Source of the DNA: an uncultured Lentisphaerota bacterium
Lineage (GTDB): Bacteria; Verrucomicrobiota; Kiritimatiellia; RFP12; UBA1067
Assembly: GCA_900320225.1 (NCBI GenBank)
Contig: ONRL01000018.1
Coordinates: 1 to 50,532, forward strand
Direction: 5' to 3'
DNA: 50,532 bases
The notes beneath the pieces were generated by a model. The model saw only the letters and a program-made list of their open reading frames with translations, ran no database searches and was not told where the DNA came from. Numbering within the stretch: position 1 is the first letter of the stretch; each line of letters starts with the position of its first letter. Shown here piece after piece: positions 14,794-23,880 of the stretch. A program made the position numbers and the translations under genes.

Positions 14794-16251
14794 TCACTTG
14801 TAGAGCGACTGCAGGAGCTTCTTCTGACCCGCGATCAGGTCGTCGGCCACCGTCTCGCCGAACGGCGAGGTCGCCGCCTCGTATCCGCCCTCCTTGAACG
14901 AGTCGGAGAACGGGAAGTAGCCGCGGCTTCCGTTGGTGAGGCAGGAGAGGATCGTGAGCGTGAACGGCGAGGCCTTCTTCACGGCCTTGCCGATGTCGTT
15001 GAACGGCTCGCCGGGGAAGCCGCCGAACGCAAGGGACTTGCCGATGGAGACGGCATAGATGGGCAAGTCGTGGTAATCGGGATGGTTCGCCATGCGGCGG
15101 ATGCGCGCGGCGCGCGCCACCTCGGTGGTGAGCTCCATCTCCTTCCACGGCAATTCGGCGTCGCGCCCGGCCTCGTGCTTGGCGCAGACCTCCATCGCCC
15201 ACGCGAGGTTTTTCTCGTCCGAATCCTTCGCCTTCTGCGCGGGCACCCGCACGGTCGCGGTCGCGAAGCCGATCTCGCCCGCCTCAAGCGGGATGCACTT
15301 CAGCCACACGCTCAGCGCCGCCGCCGAGATCACGTTCGCCATGTGCCAGGCGTGGGCGTAGCCGCGGTCGACGGCGTCGAAGTCGCGCGTGAGGCCGTTG
15401 AGCTCGCCCGGGCGCGGCATCACGTTGCAGTGGTTCACGTCGCCCTGCGTGCCGTTGATCACCATGCAGTGGGCGCCGCCCATCGTGGCCGCCTCGAACA
15501 CCGTGCGCGTGAGGCCCGGCCAGTCGGCGGTGATCGTCTCGCCGCCCACGACGTCGGGATGGCACTGGAAGTTGATGACGCAGATCGGAAGCGCGTCCGC
15601 GCGGTCGATGCGCAGCACCTGCACGGTCTCGTCCGGCGGCGTCCCGGCCGGACGCACGATGTCCGGGTTGCCCGTGCCCGGATTGGTGCGCACCTTGCCG
15701 TCCTTCATGAGGTAGCGGCGGCCGAAGGAGATGCGCTTCGCCACGGAACGCTGGTAGGAGAGCGTCGCAGGCGCGAGGTCGCGGATGGCGGCCGCGGCCG
15801 CGTCGGCGGCGCGCGTCACGCACATGTCCACGTAGATGCGGTCGACGTCCGTGGCGTTCTTGGGATAGACCGGCTTGCCGGAGGCATCTTTGCCGATGTG
15901 CATGGCGAGGTAGCCGCCGTCGTGCGTGTGGGAGGCGTGCACCAGAATCGCGTTGCGGTCGACGCCCGTGGATTTCACGATCGCGTCGCGCATTCGGTCG
16001 GCGACGGCGTCGGAGACCGCTTCCGCGTCGACCTGCATCACGAACGCTTTCGCCTTGCCGTCGGCGAACGCCACGCAGTTGATCTGGAGCGGATCCAGGA
16101 CTTCCTTCGCGCGGCGGTCCTTGAAGTAGCCGGGCATGAACGACCCCATGGGCGGCGTGATGTCCACGCGCGCGAAGCCGGCCTTGAGCTCGGCGGCGGA
16201 CGAAACGGCGGCGCAGACGGCCGCCATGATCGGCAGAACGATTTTCTTCAT
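14794..16251 (-). CDS. secreted neutral/alkaline ceramidase-like hydrolase
   Basis: A 485-residue exported protein. A signal peptide (MKKIVLPIMAAVCAAVSSA) precedes the family opening LKAGFARVDITPPMGSFMPGY, characteristic of the neutral/alkaline non-lysosomal ceramidase N-terminal domain. Further conserved metal-site regions are HASHTHDGG and INFQCHPDVVGGETITADWPG, then MVINGTQGDVNH and GFPGEPFNDIG near the end. Classical members cleave the N-acyl bond of ceramide using one zinc ion. Many distant relatives in Planctomycetes and Verrucomicrobia are uncharacterised, so ceramide is only a possible substrate. Start supported by AAAGGAG 9 nt upstream. Last gene of the rhamnose/glycosyltransferase operon. 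Confidence 0.85.
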   Translation of the reverse strand: MKKIVLPIMAAVCAAVSSAAELKAGFARVDITPPMGSFMPGYFKDRRAKEVLDPLQINCVAFADGKAKAFVMQVDAEAVSDAVADRMRDAIVKSTGVDRNAILVHASHTHDGGYLAMHIGKDASGKPVYPKNATDVDRIYVDMCVTRAADAAAAAIRDLAPATLSYQRSVAKRISFGRRYLMKDGKVRTNPGTGNPDIVRPAGTPPDETVQVLRIDRADALPICVINFQCHPDVVGGETITADWPGLTRTVFEAATMGGAHCMVINGTQGDVNHCNVMPRPGELNGLTRDFDAVDRGYAHAWHMANVISAAALSVWLKCIPLEAGEIGFATATVRVPAQKAKDSDEKNLAWAMEVCAKHEAGRDAELPWKEMELTTEVARAARIRRMANHPDYHDLPIYAVSIGKSLAFGGFPGEPFNDIGKAVKKASPFTLTILSCLTNGSRGYFPFSDSFKEGGYEAATSPFGETVADDLIAGQKKLLQSLYK

Positions 16252-16265
16252 GTTCACACTCTCCT

Positions 16266-16847
16266 TTACCATTTTCCAAACGGGCGGATCTTGACGTTGC
16301 GGAACTCGACTTGGCCCTCGCCGGGCGCAAGCACGATGCGCCCTTCGAGTTCCGCATTGTCACGCGTCTTCCGCTCGACGATCCGTCCGTCAAGCCAATG
16401 CGTGACGGGTTTCCTGCGCGCAACGATGCGCGCCGTCTGCCACATGAGCGGATCCTTCGCCTCCGGCGGCGGCGGCGGGAGCACGTAGGCGACCGACGTG
16501 TCCACGTTCGTTTCGGCGTTGTGGAAGTAAAGGACGCTCCCTGACGCGCCCAGTGCCAGACGGTAGTCGACCTTCAGGTCGAAGTCTTTGTAGGGCGACG
16601 CCGTGCGGATGGGGTCCGCCCCGGCCGACGCCACGAGCGCACCGTTCGTGACACTCCACCCCCGCGCCGTGAAGTTGGAACATCCGGCCGATACGCCCAC
16701 CCAGCCATTGGCAGGGTCCTCTCCGTCCCACAGGAGATACCATCCACGAGCCTCCTCATCAGGGGTCAGCACGTTCGGCTCGGGCTCCTTGCACCCGCAC
16801 AAGAAGGCGAGCGCCGCTACCGACATCGTCAGACAACACGTTCTCAT
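16266..16847 (-). CDS. DUF1080 lipoprotein (3-keto-disaccharide hydrolase domain)
   Basis: A 193-residue lipoprotein. The lipobox is FLCGC with the lipidated Cys19, followed by a concanavalin-like DUF1080 domain: WYLLWDGEDPANGWVGVS, ARGWSVTNGALVAS, DFDLKVDYRLALGASGSVLYF and VEFRNVKIRPFG. DUF1080 proteins are abundant in PVC bacteria and some hydrolyse 3-keto-glucosides, but the domain is also a general carbohydrate-binding fold. Start set at 16847: its ATG overlaps the glycosyltransferase stop by 4 nt. In addition a TGGTATAAT element sits 6 nt upstream, so the gene can be read both from the operon and from its own leaderless promoter. It is followed 14 nt later by the ceramidase-like gene. 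Confidence 0.85.
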   Translation of the reverse strand: MRTCCLTMSVAALAFLCGCKEPEPNVLTPDEEARGWYLLWDGEDPANGWVGVSAGCSNFTARGWSVTNGALVASAGADPIRTASPYKDFDLKVDYRLALGASGSVLYFHNAETNVDTSVAYVLPPPPPEAKDPLMWQTARIVARRKPVTHWLDGRIVERKTRDNAELEGRIVLAPGEGQVEFRNVKIRPFGKW

Positions 16848-18895
16848 GCGCGTATTATACCACAAATTACGTTCCGTACGCGTTCGGAACAGGTCCGCCA
16901 CGTAAAATCAGCGAGCATCCAATCCCGCCCGCGCGCACCCATCGCCGCAAGCTCCGCGCGCGAACGCGCCGCGCAGTCCGCCAATGCCGTCCGCAACGCA
17001 GTTGCGTCCACGTCTGTCCACCAGCCACAGCGATGCGTCTCCAACCCCGCCCACGGCGCGCCCTTCGTGGTAATCGCCGGCGTGCCGACGACGAGCGCCT
17101 CGGCCACCGCGAAACCGAAGTTCTCGCTGTGCGTGGGCAGTACGAGCGCATCCGCCTCCCGCATCTCGCGCATCTTCTCCACCCCCGTCTTCACGCCGAG
17201 GAACGTCACGCGATCTGCCACGCCGAGACGGCGTGCGAGCTGCTCGTAACGCGCCCACGCCCCGTTCTCGTCCGGGGCGATCACGCGCAGCTGCGCACGC
17301 TCCGGCAAAGCCGTGAGAAGCAGGTCGAGTCCCTTCAAAGGATGGAGGCGCCCGACGAAGAGAAATGTCTTCGGGCCATCGTCCATGCGCTTCGGCGGCA
17401 AGTCCGACGTGAGCAGATCGTCCACGCCCAACCCCACCGCCTCAACGCGCACTGCGCCGCGCATCCACCGTTCAACCGCCGCCTTCTCCGTATCCGTCGT
17501 CACCAGCACACATGCGGCACGGCGCATGATGCGCCGTTCCAGCGGCGAGACAAGCGTCTTCTTCCACGCACTGTGGCGCAACGCGGCAGGGTTCAGGCAG
17601 CCGTGCGGCATGCGCACGAGCGGCGTGCCCGCGCGCAACGCCGTACGGCACGCGCGCATCACGCACGGCAACCACATCGAGTGCACGAACACGACATCGG
17701 AGGCACGGCAGTCGTCCAGGGAACACTTTTCCGCGACGGACACCTCGGCGCCCAACGCACGCTGCTCCTCCGCGAGACGCCTCACCGCGACCGCGATCCC
17801 GTTGGCCAGGTCGTCCAGTCCCGGAACGACATGGAGAATCTTCGCGGGGCCACCCGTAAGACGGGAACTGCACCGGCGCCGGAGGGCGTCGATGAACAAG
17901 GCCGCCTGCACGGTGCCGGACATGTCGCGCACCGCCTTCTTCGCCTCCGCGCCGTGACGCGTCGCCAGATCGGGATCGGCCGCGTAGCGGCGCATCGCCT
18001 CGGCGAGGGCGTCCACGTCGCCAGCCGACACGAGACACCCGTTGACGCCGTCCACGATCCGGTCCACGGCCGACAGCGTCTTGTTGCTTCCGATCATCGC
18101 AAGGCCGCACGCGGCACCTTCGAGGAGCGCGAGTCCCCAACCGTCCTGACGGCTCGGCTGCAGGACCACGCGCCCGCGCGCAAGGTAACGCCACACGTCT
18201 CCGGGCGGCACCGCGCCGACAAGCTCCACGCCGTCGATTCCGTCGAAGACGGACTTCATCTCACCGTCCCCGACCACGAGCAGGCGCACGCCGGGGAAGT
18301 CCGCGTGGACGCGCCGAAACGCCTCCGCGATCACGTCAACGGCCTTGAGCGCCAGAAGGACGCCGGCGTACACGAACGTGAACGCTGCATCGCGCGGCGG
18401 GAGATCGGCGGGCGGGTCGGGCAGCACATAGGCACAGACGGCGCGTTTCTCGGCACGTACGCCATAGGCGCCAAACAACTCCGATGCGGCGCGCCCGAAG
18501 AAGAACCCCATGCGCGCATCGCGGTTCACGAACCAAGCGAAGAGGCGCAGGACGGGGCGCACGAACCAGCGGGCACGCGAACCCTCCGTCATGGCGAACC
18601 ACGGCCGGCGGTGCCACCAGCACCAAAGCATGACGCGCCAAGAGATGCCGTCGGCGAAGGAGGAAACCATCTGAATGCGCACGTCCCAGTCCGGCACCGC
18701 CGCGCGCGCGGCGGCAATCGTTGACGCGCGATGCTCCCAGGGCTCCAGCGGACGTTCCCTCCAGGCAAGAAGGCCACGGTAGGCGTCGTATTTTCCGAAG
18801 TAGCAGGCCTCCACGGCCACGCCGCGGGCGCGGAGCGCCGTCAGCATTGCGCTCTGGTTAACCGTCGGGTAGACTGTCCACCAGCAGATCTTCAT
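16844..18895 (-). CDS. double-domain GT4 glycosyltransferase
   Basis: A 683-residue cytoplasmic fusion of two GT-B, family-4-type glycosyltransferases. The first (about 1-345) shows FVYAGVLLALKAVDVIAEAF, LLVVGDGEMKSV and the E-x7-E-like QDGWGLALLEGAACGLAMIGS. The second (about 350-683) shows ILHVVPGLDDLANGIAVAVRRLAEE, FLFVGRLHPLKGLDLLLTAL and the E-x7-E motif HSENFGFAVAEALVVGTPAI. Both C-terminal nucleotide-sugar sites look intact. Such proteins add sugars to polysaccharide or LPS-linked glycans; donor and acceptor are unknown. Overlaps with the YdcF gene upstream (ATGA) and the DUF1080 gene downstream (ATGA) mark an operon. Confidence 0.9.
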   Translation of the reverse strand: MKICWWTVYPTVNQSAMLTALRARGVAVEACYFGKYDAYRGLLAWRERPLEPWEHRASTIAAARAAVPDWDVRIQMVSSFADGISWRVMLWCWWHRRPWFAMTEGSRARWFVRPVLRLFAWFVNRDARMGFFFGRAASELFGAYGVRAEKRAVCAYVLPDPPADLPPRDAAFTFVYAGVLLALKAVDVIAEAFRRVHADFPGVRLLVVGDGEMKSVFDGIDGVELVGAVPPGDVWRYLARGRVVLQPSRQDGWGLALLEGAACGLAMIGSNKTLSAVDRIVDGVNGCLVSAGDVDALAEAMRRYAADPDLATRHGAEAKKAVRDMSGTVQAALFIDALRRRCSSRLTGGPAKILHVVPGLDDLANGIAVAVRRLAEEQRALGAEVSVAEKCSLDDCRASDVVFVHSMWLPCVMRACRTALRAGTPLVRMPHGCLNPAALRHSAWKKTLVSPLERRIMRRAACVLVTTDTEKAAVERWMRGAVRVEAVGLGVDDLLTSDLPPKRMDDGPKTFLFVGRLHPLKGLDLLLTALPERAQLRVIAPDENGAWARYEQLARRLGVADRVTFLGVKTGVEKMREMREADALVLPTHSENFGFAVAEALVVGTPAITTKGAPWAGLETHRCGWWTDVDATALRTALADCAARSRAELAAMGARGRDWMLADFTWRTCSERVRNVICGIIRA
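16854..16862 (-). promoter_or_regulatory. internal extended -10 element before the DUF1080 gene (leaderless type)
   Basis: TGGTATAAT on the minus strand, preceded by TTTG and 6 nt (ACGCGC) from the ATG. It lies inside the last codons of the glycosyltransferase gene. Confidence 0.65.
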
Positions 18896-19647
18896 CGGCG
18901 TGCGATCTTATACCACCAGTATCCAAGGATTTCCTTCCACACGGTGCAGGAGGTCTCAAGCGCGTAGAAGTCCGGGCAGAAGTCGCCGCCGGTCAACGGC
19001 TGTGCGCGCTTGACCGTGTTCTCGTAGTCGGACGGGGCCGGCACGATCTCAAAATCAGGCGCGTAACGCCGGTACATGAGGAGCGCGCGGCGCATGTGCC
19101 AGGCGCTCGTGACGAGAAGCACCTTCGGATGGTCGCGGCCCTTGAGGAGATTGGCGACGAACTTCGCGTTCTCCTCCGTGTTGCGCGACTCGGCCTCGGC
19201 GTGGATCGCTTCACGCGGCACGCCAAGATCCACGAGGAACGGAACCTCGCAGCGGTCGGAGCCCGTTCCGCTCGGCACGATCAGCGGCGCCTTGCCGGCC
19301 TTGAAGATCCGCGCGGCGTGCCACACGCGGTCGGCCGCGGCGCAGAGGTTCGGATAGGGGCAGACGTTCGTCGCGGCGTTCATGCCGCCGCCGAGAAGCA
19401 CGATCGCGTCCGCCTGCGGCAAATGCTCCACGGCCGCGTCCGCGAACTTCGACTCCAGCGAGGCGCCGAGCGCTTCGGCGACAAGCGGCATGGACCAAAC
19501 CCACAGCCAGGCGACCGCCGCCACAAGAACGCCCACGCATGTTCGCCTCCGCTTGAGACAGGCGAACACGATGCCCGCGATGACGAGCAACATCCCGAGG
19601 ACGAGGGGATTGACCATCGCCCAGACGATCTTGTTCAGGTAGTACAC
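18892..19647 (-). CDS. YdcF/ElyC-like DUF218 membrane protein
   Basis: A 251-residue protein with two N-terminal transmembrane helices (about 12-30 and 38-58). A DUF218 domain follows: DAIVLLGGGMNAA, RVWHAARIFKAGKAPLIVPSGTG, ESRNTEENAKFVANLLK and VLLVTSAWHMRRALLMYRR. In E. coli the relative ElyC affects envelope integrity and undecaprenyl-phosphate or enterobacterial common antigen metabolism; the biochemical activity is not settled. The start is GTG at 19647, 3 nt after the rhaB stop, and the stop overlaps the glycosyltransferase start by 4 nt. The location next to a glycosyltransferase fits a role in lipid-linked glycan assembly. Confidence 0.88.
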   Translation of the reverse strand: MYYLNKIVWAMVNPLVLGMLLVIAGIVFACLKRRRTCVGVLVAAVAWLWVWSMPLVAEALGASLESKFADAAVEHLPQADAIVLLGGGMNAATNVCPYPNLCAAADRVWHAARIFKAGKAPLIVPSGTGSDRCEVPFLVDLGVPREAIHAEAESRNTEENAKFVANLLKGRDHPKVLLVTSAWHMRRALLMYRRYAPDFEIVPAPSDYENTVKRAQPLTGGDFCPDFYALETSCTVWKEILGYWWYKIARR

Positions 19648-19650
19648 GGC

Positions 19651-21099
19651 CTACACCCGCGCCACGTCGAAGCTGCGCCCCACGCAGACACGGGCCGCCG
19701 CGAGGTCGGCGAGCTCTCCGGAAGCGATGAACTGCACGATGAGGTTGCCGATCGCCGTGCCCTCCGTGGGCCCGGCGAAGACCTCGAGCCCCGTTGCCTC
19801 GGCGGTCAGCTTGTTGAGGTAGCCGTCCTTCGAGCCTCCGCCCACGATGTTAACGGAGGTGTACGACTTCCCGGTGAGGTCTGAAAGGCTCCGGATCATC
19901 TTCGCGTAGCAGTCGGCGAGGGACGCGTAGACGCACTGCATGAGCTCGCCCACGGTTGCCGGCTTCACGTCCGCCGCCGCGAGCACCTCCGCGATCATGG
20001 ACTCGGGTGAGAAGAAGCGCGTATCGTTGGCGTTCACGCGTCCGGCAAAGGCGGAAGCCGCCTTGGCCGCGTTCTCGAGGTCGGCGAAGGAGTATTTCCT
20101 CCCCTTCTCGTAGTCGGCGAGCGACCACGAGGCGGTCTTTTCCTTGCCCTCCACGTAGTCCACGCCGTTCAGCTCGCGGCGGATGGACTGGATCATCCAG
20201 AGGCCCATGATGTTCTTGAGGAAGCGGAAGCGGTACCACGCCCCGCCCTCATTCGTGAAGTTCGCGGCCTTCGCCTCAGGCGTGGTGATCGGCTCGGCGT
20301 TCTCCACGCCGAGCAGGGACCACGTGCCGCTTGAAATGTAGACGGCCTGGTCGTCACGCGCCGGGACGGCGAGGAAGGCGCTGCCCGTGTCGTGCGTGGC
20401 GGGCAACACGACCTGCGCGTCGAAGCCGACCGTCGCCTGCACGGCGGACGTGAGGCCGCCCAGCGCCGTGCCGGGCATCTCCAGCTTGCCGAAGATGCGG
20501 CTCGGGAGGCCGAGCTTGTCGATCACCTCCCAGTCCCAGTCCTTCGCGCGCGCGTTGACGAGGTTGCCCGTCGTGGCGTTCGTGTACTCGTTCGCCATCT
20601 TGCCCGTGAGGACGAAGTTCAGGTACTCCGGCACCATCAGGAGGCGCTGCGCCTTCTCGAGCTGCTCGGGATGCTCCTTCTTGAGCGCGGCGAGCTGGTA
20701 GATCGTGTTGAAGAGCATCTTCTGGATGCCGCAGCGTGCGTAGAGCTCGTCGGCGGAGACCGCGGCGTCCACAAGCGCGTCCGCACCTTCCGTGCGGGCG
20801 TCGCGGTAGGCCACCATGTCGGAGCAGGGCAAGCCCTGCTCGTCAAGAAGAATGAAGTCCACGCCCCAGGTATCGATGCCGATCGTGGCGGGGATCTTGC
20901 CGATCTCCTTGCACTTGGCGATGCCCTGCAGCACGCTTCGGGCGAGCGCCTGGTGGTCCCAGCAGTCGTGCCCGTCCTTGCGGATCTGCGAGTTGTCGAA
21001 GCGGTACACCTCTTCGAGAATCATCTTCCCGTCTTCGAGGTGGCCGAGGATGTGGCGCCCCGAAGACGCCCCGATGTCAATTGCGAGATGGTAGGTCAT
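19651..21099 (-). CDS. rhaB: L-rhamnulokinase
   Basis: A 482-residue FGGY-family sugar kinase. The ATP/sugar-fold opening is MTYHLAIDIGASSGRHILG. The RhaB-type IGIDTWGVDFILLDEQG and MVAYRDART blocks follow, then PATHDTGSAFLAVP and the C-terminal phosphate-binding NIVGGGSKDGYLNKLTA. It phosphorylates L-rhamnulose to L-rhamnulose 1-phosphate. Start set at 21099, where the conserved kinase opening begins and GAGG lies upstream; a longer open frame overlaps rhaT and is rejected. It follows rhaT by 11 nt. The isomerase (rhaA) and aldolase (rhaD) are not in the window, so the pathway is completed elsewhere. Confidence 0.95.
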   Translation of the reverse strand: MTYHLAIDIGASSGRHILGHLEDGKMILEEVYRFDNSQIRKDGHDCWDHQALARSVLQGIAKCKEIGKIPATIGIDTWGVDFILLDEQGLPCSDMVAYRDARTEGADALVDAAVSADELYARCGIQKMLFNTIYQLAALKKEHPEQLEKAQRLLMVPEYLNFVLTGKMANEYTNATTGNLVNARAKDWDWEVIDKLGLPSRIFGKLEMPGTALGGLTSAVQATVGFDAQVVLPATHDTGSAFLAVPARDDQAVYISSGTWSLLGVENAEPITTPEAKAANFTNEGGAWYRFRFLKNIMGLWMIQSIRRELNGVDYVEGKEKTASWSLADYEKGRKYSFADLENAAKAASAFAGRVNANDTRFFSPESMIAEVLAAADVKPATVGELMQCVYASLADCYAKMIRSLSDLTGKSYTSVNIVGGGSKDGYLNKLTAEATGLEVFAGPTEGTAIGNLIVQFIASGELADLAAARVCVGRSFDVARV

Positions 21100-21110
21100 T
21101 GTCTTATACC

Positions 21111-22157
21111 TCATTTGGAGCCGTAACTGATCACGCAGAACGAAACGAGAAGAACGACGATGCCGAGCGCAAGGCATCCCTTCGTCTTCGCGCCGGTGCC
21201 CTTCCACTCGCCCATGAAGATGCCGAGCAGCGACGAGAAGAAGATCGACGCGCCCATCACCACGGCGAAACCGATGTACTTCAAGTCGCCCATCTGCGGC
21301 TCACCCACCTTCTGGCATGCGAACTGGCACGCCCAGATGACGCCCGCGAGCGACGCCAGCGCGATGGCCGCGAAGTTTCCGCCGAACATCTTGCCATAGT
21401 CGCCGAACGTGCCGTTCTTCTTGTTCTGCCATAGGCACCACGCCGCGTTCACCGCAAGGCCGCCCCACAGCACGACCACGAGTACGGGCATACCGCACCA
21501 GGCCGCCGGCGTCCCAGCCTCCTTCGCGGCGGCTTCCAGCGCCGCGCCGCTCTGTAGGCCGAAGTTCATGCCCGCGGACGCGATGCCGGAGAAAAGCGCG
21601 ACGAGCATGCCTTTCTTGAAGTTGAATTCCGCCACGGACGCCTTTTTCTGCTCTTCCGAAAGCTCGCCTTCCTTGAACTTGCCTGCAAGACCCACGAAGC
21701 CAATGCCGATTAACGACCCAATGACGCCGGCCAACACGATTTTCGCGCCGGTCGTGGCCACCAGCGCGCCGGCATTGCCCGTCACGATCGGCGGGATGAG
21801 CGTACCCGTCGCCGAACAGAGTCCGCACCCGATCGCCAATCCGAGGCCGATGCCGAGATAGCGGATCATCAAGCCCCATGTGAGACCGCCCAGACCCCAC
21901 AGCGCGCCGAATCCCGCACACTGCGCCAGTGTTGACGCAGACACCTTGCCGAATGTCTGGAACGTGGCTGGACAGGTTATCAGCGCAAGCGCAAGCGGAA
22001 ACACCAGAAGTCCCGCCAGCGCGTAGAAGAGCCAGTAGCTTTCATACGCGACGCCCTTGATTTTCCTGAAGGGCACGGCGAACACGGCCCCGGCGAGGCC
22101 GCCGAGGGCGAAAATGAGCGATCCGACCATCGGATTCGCGGAGACGGTTTCGGTCAT
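21111..22157 (-). CDS. rhaT: L-rhamnose-proton symporter RhaT
   Basis: A 348-residue inner-membrane transporter of the DMT superfamily with about ten hydrophobic helices and RhaT-type sequence throughout. Landmarks are LGGLAGAVFAVPFRKIKGVAYESYWL, GALWGLGGLTWGLMIRYLGIGLG, LFSGIASAGMNFGLQSG and GASIFFSSLLGIFMGEWKG. It imports L-rhamnose (or L-lyxose) with H+. AAGGAG lies 10 nt before the ATG. It heads the rhaT-rhaB-YdcF-GT-DUF1080-ceramidase run. A TGGTATAAT promoter element lies 33 nt upstream of the start. No rhamnose regulator gene is adjacent. Confidence 0.95.
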   Translation of the reverse strand: MTETVSANPMVGSLIFALGGLAGAVFAVPFRKIKGVAYESYWLFYALAGLLVFPLALALITCPATFQTFGKVSASTLAQCAGFGALWGLGGLTWGLMIRYLGIGLGLAIGCGLCSATGTLIPPIVTGNAGALVATTGAKIVLAGVIGSLIGIGFVGLAGKFKEGELSEEQKKASVAEFNFKKGMLVALFSGIASAGMNFGLQSGAALEAAAKEAGTPAAWCGMPVLVVVLWGGLAVNAAWCLWQNKKNGTFGDYGKMFGGNFAAIALASLAGVIWACQFACQKVGEPQMGDLKYIGFAVVMGASIFFSSLLGIFMGEWKGTGAKTKGCLALGIVVLLVSFCVISYGSK

Positions 22158-22189
22158 GTCAGACTCCTTGCTTGAATGATGATGGAAAG

Positions 22190-22198
22190 ATTATACCA
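22190..22198 (-). promoter_or_regulatory. extended -10 element of the rhaTB operon
   Basis: TGGTATAAT preceded by a T-rich TTTTTG on the minus strand. The leader of about 25 nt contains AAGGAG. It lies between the argS stop and the rhaT start. Confidence 0.6.
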
Positions 22199-22232
22199 CA
22201 AAAAGCGCCCGCCGCGAATCGGAATGTCCGGC

Positions 22233-23880
22233 CTAGATGCGGGAGGGCGTTTCGATGCCGAGGAGGCGGAGGCCCGTGGAGAGGACCGTGCCGAAGAGCG
22301 CGCAGAGGCGCAGGCGCGCGTCGCGCACCGCCGGCTCGCTCTTGAGGATCGGCGAACGCTGGTAGAACGAGCTGTAGAGCTGCGCCGTCTGGAAGAGGTA
22401 GTCGGCGAGGACGGACGGCTTGTAGCTCTCCGCCGCGCGCAGCACCGTGGGGCCGAACTGCAGGAGCTGGAGCGCGAGCTGCCGCTCGACGGGCTCGGAA
22501 CAGCTGAACGCGGCACCTGAAAGGTCGGGATTGCCCGCCTTGTCGAGGAGCGAACACACGCGCGCGTAGGCGTACTGGAGGTACGGACCGGAGTTGCCCT
22601 CGAGCGCGAGCGCCTTGTCCCAGCTGAACCGCGCCATAGCCGATCTGCTCGGCGAGCTTCTCGTCGCCGCCGCGGTCCTTGACGATGTCGTACGCGCGGC
22701 GCTTCGCCTCGGCGAGGAGCTCGTCGAGCTTGATGAGGTTGCCCTCGCGGGTCGAGATCGCCTTGCCCTGGAAGCTCATGAGCCCGAACGGGACGTGCAC
22801 GAGCTTGACGCCGGAGTAGCCCATTTTCGCCGCAATCGAGAACCACTGCTTGAAATGGAGCTGCTGGCGGGCGTCGGTCACGTAGATGATGCGTTCGGGG
22901 CTGTATTCCTCGACGCGCGACTTGACGCACGCGAGGTCGCTCGTCGTGTAGTTGTAGCCGCCGTCCGACTTGCGGACGATCGCGACTCCGAGCTTCTCGG
23001 CCTCGAGGTTCACGATGAGCGCGCCCTCCGACTCGACGGCGAGGCCCATCTCCTGAAGTTTGGCGACGACGCCGGGCATCGTGCCGTTGTAGTACGACTC
23101 GCCGCGGTAGGTGTCGAACTTGACGCCGAGCTTCGCGTACATGCGGTCGAACTCGCCGATGGAGATGTCGATGAAACGCTTCCAGAGCGCGAGGTTGCCG
23201 GCGTCGCCCTGCTGGAGCTTCACGAGCTCGGCCTTGCACGCCTCCTTCCAGACGCCGTCCTCCTCCTTCGCCTTCGCGGCGGAGAGGACGTAGCACTTCT
23301 CGAGGTTCGCGACGGTGAGGTTGTCGCGCTCCTCCTGCGTCAGGAGCTCGCGGTAGCCCTTGATGAGGATGCCGAACTGCGTGCCCCAGTCGCCGAGGTG
23401 GTTGTCCGCCACCACGTCGTAGCCGAGCGCGCGGTAGATGCGGTCGATCGCGTTGCCGATCACGGTGGACCGGATGTGGCCGATGTGCATCTGCTTCGCG
23501 GCGTTCGGGGAGGAGTAGTCGATGACGACGCGCTTCCCCGCGCCGGACTGCGGCACGCCCGCGTGCGGGTCGGCGGCGAGCGCGGCGAGGCGCGCGGCGA
23601 TCCAGTCGGGCGACACGGTGATGTTGAGGAATCCCGGCCCGGCGAGCTCGAGCTTTGCGACGAACGGCGGCCGGTCGGCCTCAAGGCGGGCGAAGACCGC
23701 CTCGGCGATCTTGCGCGGGGGCATGTGGAGGGTCTTCGCGGCCGCCAGCGCGTCGTTGCACTGGAAGTCGCCGAACTTGGCGTCGGTCGCGGGAAGCGCG
23801 CGCACGCCGGAGAAGTCGTTGCCGGGGAAGGCGGACTCGAACCCCGCCTTCAGCCAGTCCTCAATCGAATCGCATGCCAT
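22233..23880 (-). pseudogene. argS: arginyl-tRNA synthetase, interrupted by an internal deletion and frameshift
   Basis: Class I ArgRS, which charges tRNA-Arg. The N-terminal additional domain is followed by the HIGH region SSPNAAKQMHIGHIRST, the NHLGDWGTQFGILI block and the KMSKS-equivalent GKAISTREGN. Frame 1 runs from the ATG at 23880 to about 22645 (…EQIGYGAV). The anticodon-binding part continues in another frame, 22637 to 22233 (RFSWDKALALEGNSGPYLQYAYARV … ETPSRI). In the family about 14 residues of the KYADLSxNRTxDY type lie between the GxGAV and F-x-WD segments. Here they are absent and the frame shifts, consistent with a deletion of 3n+2 nt (about 40). An essential gene should be intact, so an assembly error or a second argS copy is possible. 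The start shares one base with the def stop (TGATG). Confidence 0.85.
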
